DNA of 6,546 nucleotides from an uncultured Clostridia bacterium. Lineage in GTDB: Bacteria > Bacillota > Clostridia > UBA1381. The stretch covers positions 1-6,546 of the forward strand of contig CAJUEZ010000074.1 of NCBI GenBank assembly GCA_910585485.1, read 5' to 3'. Shown here one piece after another: positions 1 to 5,564 of the stretch. Each line of letters starts with the position of its first letter. Position 1 is the stretch's first letter. The notes below the pieces were generated by a model, which made no database searches, was not told the DNA's origin, and worked only from the letters and a program-made list of their open reading frames with translations. A program made the position numbers and the translations under genes.

Positions 1-1182
1 GGTTTTTCCTTCAAACAAGCCGTCACTTGCGGGTTGCTCGAATAATACTCTCATTTTTTTGCCAATAAATCTGCCTATAAAAGCGTCGCGCGTATGTTGG
101 GTTTTGTTAATAATAATCTTGCTTCTTTCTTCTTTTATAGTAGGATTGACTTGGTCAGGACGTTTTGCTGCCGGAGTGCCTCTGCGGCGCGAATATTGAA
201 ATACATGCGCGTCAGCGAAAGCTATATCACGAACAAAATTAACCGTGCAATCAAATTCCTCGTCAGTTTCTCCGGGAAAACCGACCATAATATCAGTGGT
301 GATTGCAACATCATCAAAAGCGTTTCTTAAACTGTCAACAATCCCTTTAAACTGCGCTGTGGTATATTTTCTGTTCATTCGTTTAAGTGTATCGTTGCAG
401 CCCGATTGAAGGGATATATGGAAATGATGACACAATTTTTTCGCGTCTTTAATAGTGTCGATGAACTCCTGATTAAGAGTCATCGGCTCTATAGATGAAA
501 GACGGATGCGTTCAATCCCGTCGATTTTATCAACGTCAAGAATCAAATCGGATAGGGAAGTATCTTTTAAATCCATACCATATGACGCGACATGGATACC
601 TACTAAAATGACTTCTCTAAATCCTGCTGAGGCAAGCTGCGTTATCTCGTTTATAACCTCTGATTTTTCACGGCTTCTTATAGGTCCGCGCGCATATGGT
701 ATGATACAGTATGAACAAAACTGATTGCATCCTTCTTGTATTTTTATAAACGCGCGTGTTCTGTCTGTATATTGTTTTATATGAAGTTTTTCAAATTCAT
801 GGGTGTGCATAATATCGGAAACGTGATTAATATTTGAAGAATTTTTTAGTGATTCAACAAGAGAGACAATATTTTTCCTGTCCTGCGTTCCTATTACGAT
901 ATTTACGCCTTCAACAGAAAGTACCTCGTCAGGAGCTGTCTGCGCATAGCATCCGGTAACTGCAATAATGGCTTTGGGATTCGTTTTTTTAGCGCGCCGT
1001 ATAATTTGACGTGATTTTCTATCACCCATATTGGTTACAGAACATGTATTAATAATATATACGTCAGCTTTTTCGCTGAAATTACAGATTTCATAGCCTG
1101 CATTTGCAAACAATTCTGTCATTGCCTCTGTTTCGTATTGATTGACTTTACACCCAAGTGTATAAACTGCCGCTTTCTTCAT
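1..1182 (-). CDS. mtaB: MtaB, tRNA (t6A37) methylthiotransferase, 3' end cut by window edge
   Basis: Radical-SAM iron-sulfur enzyme that adds a methylthio group to t6A at position 37 of tRNAs reading ANN codons, in the cytoplasm. The 394 visible codons are open from ATG at 1182 to the window edge. The N-terminal methylthiotransferase domain has three cluster cysteines, C11 (GCKVNQYE), C47 (NTCSVT) and C78 (TGCYAQ). The radical-SAM cluster motif CNQFCSYC gives C152, C156 and C159. Further family motifs are IRLSSIEP near 226, HISLQSGC near 255 and DIMVGFPGET near 297. The start of the C-terminal TRAM domain is visible from about residue 370. Related proteins are about 430-450 residues, so roughly 40-60 are missing off the left edge. 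GCKVNQYE and the overall pattern fit MtaB (YqeV) better than MiaB or RimO. The start is supported by GAAAGG 8 nt upstream. It is transcribed divergently from the copper operon. Confidence 0.93.
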   Translation of the reverse strand, partial: MKKAAVYTLGCKVNQYETEAMTELFANAGYEICNFSEKADVYIINTCSVTNMGDRKSRQIIRRAKKTNPKAIIAVTGCYAQTAPDEVLSVEGVNIVIGTQDRKNIVSLVESLKNSSNINHVSDIMHTHEFEKLHIKQYTDRTRAFIKIQEGCNQFCSYCIIPYARGPIRSREKSEVINEITQLASAGFREVILVGIHVASYGMDLKDTSLSDLILDVDKIDGIERIRLSSIEPMTLNQEFIDTIKDAKKLCHHFHISLQSGCNDTLKRMNRKYTTAQFKGIVDSLRNAFDDVAITTDIMVGFPGETDEEFDCTVNFVRDIAFADAHVFQYSRRRGTPAAKRPDQVNPTIKEERSKIIINKTQHTRDAFIGRFIGKKMRVLFEQPASDGLFEGKT

Positions 1183-1224
1183 TTTGATTGCCTTTCATAA
1201 AATATTGTTATAACTATCTTTACT

Positions 1225-1253
1225 ATTATATATAATTTTTTGGAAAAACGCAA
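1225..1253 (-). promoter_or_regulatory. Sigma-A-type promoter of mtaB
   Basis: Read on the minus strand there is a -35 box TTGCGT (1248-1253), a 17-bp spacer and a perfect -10 box TATAAT (1225-1230), about 42 nt upstream of the mtaB start codon. Spacing and position are ideal. The -35 matches the consensus at four of six bases. Assignment to the housekeeping sigma factor is inferred from the consensus. Confidence 0.75.
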
Positions 1254-1267
1254 TACTTATTAGTATT
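1252..1267. repeat. Short inverted repeat at the mtaB -35 box
   Basis: AATACT (1252-1257), a 4-bp centre and AGTATT (1262-1267) form a perfect 6-bp-arm inverted repeat whose left arm overlaps the mtaB -35 box by two bases. It could be an operator, but in such AT-rich DNA it may be chance. It does not resemble the CsoR box. Confidence 0.3.
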
Positions 1268-1323
1268 TTGGTTAAAACGATTTGGTATAATCCCACAAAA
1301 AAGTGAAAATATAATAAAAAGTA

Positions 1324-1352
1324 TTGCTATATACCCCTATAGGGTATATAAT
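1324..1352 (+). promoter_or_regulatory. Promoter of the csoR-copA operon
   Basis: A -35 box TTGCTA (1324-1329), a 17-bp spacer and a perfect -10 box TATAAT (1347-1352) predict a transcript start near 1359 and a leader of under 30 nt before the csoR start codon. The stretch just upstream (about 1296-1320) is almost entirely A and T and could act as an UP element. The CsoR operator fills the spacer, so bound repressor would block RNA polymerase directly. Confidence 0.82.
1328..1350. promoter_or_regulatory. CsoR operator (copper box)
   Basis: A 23-bp inverted repeat has 9-bp arms TATATACCC and GGGTATATA around the 5-bp centre CTATA. Its core ATACCC-N5-GGGTAT matches the G/C-tract pseudo-palindrome described for CsoR sites in front of copZA-type operons in Bacillota. 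It lies between the -35 and -10 boxes, directly upstream of the csoR gene, which indicates autoregulation. Binding itself is inferred. No second copy is seen near mtaB or the HPr-like gene. Confidence 0.85.
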
Positions 1353-1386
1353 ATATACTATAAAACAGTAAAGAGAGGTTGGAATT

Positions 1387-1689
1387 GTGACCAATAAGGC
1401 TGAATGTTGTCCAAAAACAAAAGAACGGCAGGAAAAAGAATATAAAGATTTAATTAACAGATTAAGTAGAATAGAAGGACAGGTGCGCGGTGTTAGGGGC
1501 ATGGTCGAGAAAAATTCATATTGTGTGGATATTCTTATTCAAGTATCAGCGATAAATGCTGCGCTTAATGCTTTTAATAAGGTTCTTCTTACAAATCACA
1601 TAAAAACATGTGTGACAAACGATATAAAAGAAGGCAGAGAAGAGACTGTTGATGAACTTGTAGAAACATTAAAGAGACTGATGAAATAA
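1387..1689 (+). CDS. csoR: CsoR, Cu(I)-sensing transcriptional repressor
   Basis: A 100-residue all-helical repressor of the CsoR/RcnR (DUF156) family that releases operator DNA on binding Cu(I). The ligand triad is complete: C46, H71 and C75, with the same spacings (25 and 4) as C36, H61 and C65 of the Mycobacterium tuberculosis protein. Y45 matches its second-shell tyrosine. The triad argues against the sulfur sensor CstR, which lacks the histidine, and against RcnR/FrmR, which use an N-terminal histidine. The family motif RIEGQVRGVRGM spans 28-39. The start is GTG, chosen because GAGAGG lies 8 nt upstream and no better start is seen. The N-terminus carries an extra Cys pair (C7, C8) outside the core fold. 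csoR is the first gene of the operon; copA follows after 10 bp. The operator in its promoter indicates autoregulation. Confidence 0.95.
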   Translation: MTNKAECCPKTKERQEKEYKDLINRLSRIEGQVRGVRGMVEKNSYCVDILIQVSAINAALNAFNKVLLTNHIKTCVTNDIKEGREETVDELVETLKRLMK

Positions 1690-1699
1690 GGAGAGAAAA

Positions 1700-4222
1700 A
1701 TGAAGCAATATATTGTAACGGGTATGAGCTGCGCGGCATGCAGCACCAGTGTTGAAAAAGCCGTTTCAAAAGTGCAGGGAGTTAATTCGTGCTCGGTAAG
1801 TCTTCTAACTAATTCAATGGGTGTGGAAGGAACAGCGTCTGTGGAAGAGGTTATAAAAGCTGTAGAAGACGCGGGATATTCAGCACGGCTTAAAAACGCG
1901 GATAATATCGGCAAAAAAAGCGCGAGTAATGATTTGGGAGAGGATATGTTAAAAGATAAAGAAACTCCTCTTTTAAAAAAGCGATTGATATATTCAGTAG
2001 GCTTTTTAATTGTGCTTATGTACATTTCAATGGGTCATATGATGTGGAATTGGCCTATACCGACCTTTATGGCTGACAATCATATTGCCATGGGAATATT
2101 GCAAATGCTTTTAACTATTGTGATAATGGTTATAAATCAAAAATTCTTTATTAATGGGTTTAAAAGCTTATTACACAGAGCACCTAATATGGATACGCTT
2201 GTCGCTTTGGGCGCTTCTGCCGCGTTTGTGTACAGCGTGTATGCCTTGTTTGCAATGACAGATGCGCAAATGAGAGGCAATGCAGATTTAGTTATGACAT
2301 ATATGCACGAGTTCTACTTTGAATCGTCCGCAACGATTTTGACGCTGATAACTGTTGGAAAAGTGCTTGAATCTTATTCAAAAGGACGAACAACTGACGC
2401 GATTAAAGGACTTATGAAGCTTGCGCCCAAAACGGCGATTGTTGTAAGAAACGGAATTGAGACAGAAATACCTGTTGACGAAGTGATACAAGGTGATATT
2501 TTTGTAGTTCGTCCCGGAGAGAACATTCCGGTAGACGGAGTTGTTATTGAAGGAAGCAGCGCCGTTAACGAATCCGCGCTTACCGGGGAGAGTATACCGG
2601 TTGATAAAGAAAAAAGTGATCAAGTGTCAGCCGCTACATTGAATATATCCGGATTTCTGAAATGCGAGGCGACACGTGTCGGGGAAGACACAACTCTGTC
2701 ACAGATAATTCAAATGGTAAGCGATGCCGCCGCGACAAAAGCGCCAATAGCGAAAGTGGCGGATAAAGTATCAGGAGTGTTTGTTCCTATCGTCATTACT
2801 ATTGCGGTTATTACGATTATAGTTTGGCTTATTGCAAGGGAGAGCGTAGGTTTTGCACTTGCAAGAGGAATTTCTGTGCTTGTAATAAGTTGTCCGTGCG
2901 CGCTTGGACTTGCCACTCCGGTTGCCATTATGGTAGGAAGTGGAATGGGAGCGAAGAATGGTATAATGTTTAAGACGGCGGCATCACTTGAAGAAACCGG
3001 AAAAACTGATATTGTCGCGCTTGATAAAACGGGAACAATAACAAAAGGCGAACCGAAAGTCACCGATATTATTGTAGAAGACGGAGAATCAGAACATGAT
3101 TTATTACTTTATTCATACGCGCTCGAAAGAAAAAGTGAACATCCGTTAGCAAAGGCTATTATTGATTATGCGAAAAAAAATAATGTTACAAAGTCAGAAG
3201 CCGAGAATTTTAAAGCTTTGCCCGGCAATGGACTTACAGCCGTTTGCTCAGGTGCGGAGATTATGGGAGGAAGTCTTAAGTTTATAGAGACCGTTGCGCC
3301 TATATCAAGCTTTTTTATAAATAAAGCGGAATCACTTGCCGAGGAAGGAAAAACGCCGTTGTTTTTCTCAAAAGACGGTAAATTGCTCGGAATAATCGCC
3401 GTTGCGGATGTGATTAAGGAGGACAGTCCACAAGCCATAAACGAACTGAAAAATATGGGTGTAAAAGTAGTTATGCTGACGGGCGATAATGAAAAAACAG
3501 CAAAAGCAATAGGAAAACAGGCGGGGGTTGATAAAGTTATCGCGGAAGTTATGCCTGATGGAAAAGAAGCGGTAATACGGAATCTTAAAAGTCAGGGAAG
3601 AGTGATAATGGTTGGCGATGGAATAAATGACGCTCCGGCGCTTACACGCGCAGACATAGGTATAGCAATAGGGGCGGGAACAGATATAGCCATTGACGCT
3701 GCTGATATTGTCTTAATGAAGAGTCGGTTGAGTGATGTGCCGGCGGCGATTAGATTGAGCAGAGCCACTTTGAAAAACATACATGAAAATTTGTTTTGGG
3801 CATTTATATACAATATTATTGGAATACCGTTGGCAGCAGGAGTATGGATACCAATATTCCATTGGCAGCTTAATCCTATGTTTGGCGCCGCGGCAATGAG
3901 TTTGTCGAGTTTTTGCGTGGTCTCAAACGCGTTGCGGCTTAATCTGTTTAAAATGCGCGATGCGCGTAAAGATAAAAAAATGAAATCTAAAAAGAAAGCA
4001 GAGGTAAAAGTTATGGAAAAGACATTAAAAATTGAAGGTATGATGTGCGGTCATTGTGAAGCGCGTGTAAAGAAGGCGCTTGAGGCGCTGGCAGAGGTTA
4101 ATGAAGCGATAGTGAGTCATGAAACGGGAACTGCGATTGTCAGACTTAATTCTGATGTAAGCGGCGAACTGTTGAAAAAGACAGTAGAAGAACAGGATTA
4201 CAAAGTTATATCCGTGGAATAA
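1700..4222 (+). CDS. copA: CopA, Cu(I)-exporting P1B-type ATPase with a fused C-terminal CopZ-like domain
   Basis: Membrane ATPase that exports Cu(I) from the cytoplasm. Of 840 residues, 1-70 form an N-terminal HMA metal-binding domain (C11-A-A-C14). Membrane helices follow at about 96-116, 128-149, 164-185 and 205-224. The actuator domain has TGES at 295-298. The ion-path motif C398-P-C400 is in helix 6. The P/N domains have D442-KTGT (phosphorylated Asp), S-E-H481-P and GDGIND 639-644. Helix 7 has Y704-N705 and helix 8 M733-SLSS. CPC, YN and MxxSS together mark the Cu(I) subgroup. A very basic linker (751-771) then leads to a second HMA domain, 772-840, with C783-G-H-C786, the pattern of free CopZ chaperones. 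Typical bacterial CopA proteins lack this tail, though I recall similar fusions in other Clostridia. The start ATG has AAGGAGAG just upstream, overlapping the csoR stop codon. No terminator hairpin is seen after the gene, so read-through into the next gene is possible. Confidence 0.96.
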   Translation: MKQYIVTGMSCAACSTSVEKAVSKVQGVNSCSVSLLTNSMGVEGTASVEEVIKAVEDAGYSARLKNADNIGKKSASNDLGEDMLKDKETPLLKKRLIYSVGFLIVLMYISMGHMMWNWPIPTFMADNHIAMGILQMLLTIVIMVINQKFFINGFKSLLHRAPNMDTLVALGASAAFVYSVYALFAMTDAQMRGNADLVMTYMHEFYFESSATILTLITVGKVLESYSKGRTTDAIKGLMKLAPKTAIVVRNGIETEIPVDEVIQGDIFVVRPGENIPVDGVVIEGSSAVNESALTGESIPVDKEKSDQVSAATLNISGFLKCEATRVGEDTTLSQIIQMVSDAAATKAPIAKVADKVSGVFVPIVITIAVITIIVWLIARESVGFALARGISVLVISCPCALGLATPVAIMVGSGMGAKNGIMFKTAASLEETGKTDIVALDKTGTITKGEPKVTDIIVEDGESEHDLLLYSYALERKSEHPLAKAIIDYAKKNNVTKSEAENFKALPGNGLTAVCSGAEIMGGSLKFIETVAPISSFFINKAESLAEEGKTPLFFSKDGKLLGIIAVADVIKEDSPQAINELKNMGVKVVMLTGDNEKTAKAIGKQAGVDKVIAEVMPDGKEAVIRNLKSQGRVIMVGDGINDAPALTRADIGIAIGAGTDIAIDAADIVLMKSRLSDVPAAIRLSRATLKNIHENLFWAFIYNIIGIPLAAGVWIPIFHWQLNPMFGAAAMSLSSFCVVSNALRLNLFKMRDARKDKKMKSKKKAEVKVMEKTLKIEGMMCGHCEARVKKALEALAEVNEAIVSHETGTAIVRLNSDVSGELLKKTVEEQDYKVISVE
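3974..3980 (+). other. A7 homopolymer at the CopA/CopZ junction, with nearby stops in both other frames
   Basis: Seven A residues encode K759, K760 and the first base of M761. Losing one base would bring TGA (3981-3983) into frame, ending CopA at residue 760. Gaining one base, or a -1 shift, would bring TAA (3988-3990) into frame, ending it three codons later. Either change leaves a complete CopA body and a separate downstream CopZ-like ORF. The tract and stops are seen; slippage, phase variation or assembly error are possibilities only. Confidence 0.5.
4000..4222 (+). other. Possible internal translation start giving a free 69-residue CopZ-like chaperone
   Basis: Inside the copA linker, AGAGGT (4000-4005) lies 7 nt before an in-frame ATG (4013). 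GAGGT matches the anti-Shine-Dalgarno sequence at five successive bases and resembles the sites that start rbgA and csoR here. The product from 4013 to the copA stop would be 69 residues, the same length as Bacillus subtilis CopZ, with M-C-G-H-C at its metal site. CopZ carries cytoplasmic Cu(I) to CopA. Whether this start is used is inference. The site may instead be a relic of a once-separate copZ. Confidence 0.4.
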
Positions 4223-4256
4223 GTTTATAGAAGTAGTGAAAAAAACCAAATAACTA

Positions 4257-4285
4257 TTGACAATTTGAGGAAAATGTTGTATTAT
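4257..4285 (+). promoter_or_regulatory. Promoter of the HPr-like gene
   Basis: A perfect -35 box TTGACA (4257-4262), a 17-bp spacer and TATTAT (4280-4285) lie downstream of the copA stop. An overlapping TATAAT at 4283-4288 would give a 20-bp spacer, so the first pairing is preferred. The predicted leader is about 50 nt and shows no convincing hairpin. Confidence 0.8.
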
Positions 4286-4344
4286 AATAGGTGTAAGAAA
4301 TTACAAAATAGGCTAAACGCACGAATAAGGGAGGAATAATTATT

Positions 4345-4575
4345 ATGAAAACATTCAATTTGTTACTAAGTTCTATCAACGACGTAAAAGACTTCGTGAA
4401 TATCGTAAGCAAGTATGATTTTGATGTGGATTTGACATCGGGAAGATATGTTGTTGACGCTAAGTCAATTATGGGTATCTTCAGTTTGGATCTATCTAAG
4501 CCTATTAAGGTTGAAGTACATTCTGATGAATGCGAAAAGTTTATGGAAGAACTTGATAAATTCATTATTAAATAA
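4345..4575 (+). CDS. HPr/Crh-like protein lacking the phosphotransfer histidine
   Basis: A 76-residue cytoplasmic protein of the HPr fold. The segment V37 to L50 contains K40-S41-I-M-G44, matching the KSIMG motif around regulatory Ser46 of HPr, and D26-V-D-L30 matches the strand before it. Lengths between these blocks agree with HPr without gaps. The active-site motif with His15 (GIHARPA in HPr) is absent: the aligned stretch is S9-S-I-N12, and the only histidine is H59. Such a protein could not pass phosphate along the sugar phosphotransferase system but could be phosphorylated on S41 by HPr kinase, as Bacillus Crh is. A role as a CcpA partner or other regulator is inference. The start is supported by AAGGGAGG 10 nt upstream. 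It has its own promoter and terminator and follows copA by 122 bp with no terminator between. Confidence 0.8.
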   Translation: MKTFNLLLSSINDVKDFVNIVSKYDFDVDLTSGRYVVDAKSIMGIFSLDLSKPIKVEVHSDECEKFMEELDKFIIK

Positions 4576-4591
4576 ATAATGTCCTACAAAG

Positions 4592-4620
4592 AAAACGTCC
4601 TTTAGAGAGGACGTTTTTTT
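4592..4620 (+). terminator. Rho-independent terminator between the HPr-like gene and rbgA
   Basis: A stem of about 11 bp (AAAACGTCC outer part, 4592-4602 with 4607-4617) closes a 4-nt TAGA loop and runs into seven T (4614-4620). It begins 16 bp after the HPr-like stop codon. The four A at its left arm give a short T run on the other strand, so it may also stop rbgA transcripts, which end at 4628. Confidence 0.92.
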
Positions 4621-4627
4621 GTCATAT

Positions 4628-5500
4628 TTAATTATTTGCTATATCGTTGGGAGTTTCGAGCGTTATATTTCCGATTTTAGCTCCTCGAAGTTCGTCAAGC
4701 ACCATATTTGAGGCGCGTTCCATGTCAATTTCTCCGCCGGAAATAACGAATCCGCGTTTTTTTCCTATCATTTCCAAAATCTCATATCCTTCAAGTCCTG
4801 CGACACTGTCAAGTTTATATCGGGCACACAGCGCGTCCGCATAATTGTCACGAAGGTAATCACATAATGAATAGGCAAGAAGCTCGGTGTTCATAATTTC
4901 ATCTTTAATAGCGCCTGTGTATGCAAGCCGCATAGCGACTGACTGATCATCAAATTTGGGCGGAAGAATACCGGGAGTATCCAAAAGTTCTGTATCACCT
5001 TTAATTCTAAGCCATTGTTTTCCGCGCGTTACGCCGGGTTTGTCGCCGGTTTTTGTGCTTGCTTTGCCGATAAGGCGATTTATTAAACTTGATTTTCCGA
5101 CATTTGGTATACCTACCATCATTATTTTCAAAGTACGGTTGCGTCCCTTTTCCTTTTCGCGGTTGATTTTATCCTGAATAAGAACTCTCGCTTCATTCAA
5201 TACAGTATTGATTCCGCTTCCCGTTGCACAGCTTATAGGAATAACTTTGAGTCCCTGAGTGGCATACCATTCAAGCCATTGCATTGTACGATTTTTATCG
5301 GCCAAATCTGCCTTATTAAGAACAAGAAGACGCGGTTTGTTTTTTATTATGTCGTCAAAATTCGGGTTGCGTCCCGAATATGGAATACGAGCGTCAAGTA
5401 TTTCAACAACCACATCAATTAGTTTCAGATTTTCTTCTATCATACGGCGCGTTTTTGCCATATGTCCCGGATACCACTGTAGGTTTTGTAGATTTTGCAT
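4628..5500 (-). CDS. rbgA: RbgA (YlqF), ribosome biogenesis GTPase
   Basis: Circularly permuted GTPase needed for late assembly of the 50S ribosomal subunit in Bacillota. The 290 residues show the permuted order: G4 N62-K-A-D65, then G1 G130-IPNVGKSS138, the GVT segment near 157-158 and G3 D174-T-P-G177. H13 in WYPGHMAK corresponds to the catalytic His9 of Bacillus subtilis RbgA (282 residues). The C-terminal part carries GAIKDEI near 197-202 and KKRGFVISGG near 247-256, as in family members. An in-frame TTG at 5551 would add 17 residues, but ATG at 5500 is chosen because GGTGAGG sits 5 nt upstream and the protein then starts just before the conserved WYPGHMAK. It lies 64 bp downstream of lepB and is probably cotranscribed. 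rnhB, its usual neighbour in Bacillus, is not here. Confidence 0.95.
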   Translation of the reverse strand: MQNLQNLQWYPGHMAKTRRMIEENLKLIDVVVEILDARIPYSGRNPNFDDIIKNKPRLLVLNKADLADKNRTMQWLEWYATQGLKVIPISCATGSGINTVLNEARVLIQDKINREKEKGRNRTLKIMMVGIPNVGKSSLINRLIGKASTKTGDKPGVTRGKQWLRIKGDTELLDTPGILPPKFDDQSVAMRLAYTGAIKDEIMNTELLAYSLCDYLRDNYADALCARYKLDSVAGLEGYEILEMIGKKRGFVISGGEIDMERASNMVLDELRGAKIGNITLETPNDIANN

Positions 5501-5521
5501 ATTTACCTCACCATTTATATA

Positions 5522-5551
5522 TTGGGAATTACATAAAATTGCAATTCCCAA
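5522..5551. repeat. Perfect inverted repeat between lepB and rbgA
   Basis: TTGGGAATT (5522-5530) and AATTCCCAA (5543-5551) are exact 9-bp inverted copies around a 12-nt loop. In the lepB-rbgA transcript this would form a hairpin starting 13 nt after the lepB stop codon and ending about 9 nt before the rbgA SD site. There is no T run on either strand, so it is not a standard terminator. A processing, stability or protein-binding site is possible. Confidence 0.6.
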
Positions 5552-5564
5552 CGTATATGTTTTA

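Noticed and set aside
94..724. Plus-strand open frames opposite mtaB
   Set aside because: They are antisense to a clear MtaB reading frame containing all cluster cysteines.
1286..1291. Additional plus-strand TATAAT upstream of csoR
   Set aside because: No -35 box at 16-18 bp spacing; the promoter at 1324-1352 is much better placed.
1669..2025. 118-codon open frame opposite the start of copA
   Set aside because: It overlaps strongly supported coding sequence on the other strand and shows no family motif.
4292..4344. Riboswitch or small RNA in the leader of the HPr-like gene
   Set aside because: The leader is only about 50 nt and shows no stable hairpin or known motif beyond the SD.
5501..5551. 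A 17-residue upstream extension of RbgA from TTG at 5551
   Set aside because: TTG is a rare start, no SD precedes it, the extension falls in the hairpin, and ATG at 5500 has a good SD and fits the known RbgA N-terminus.
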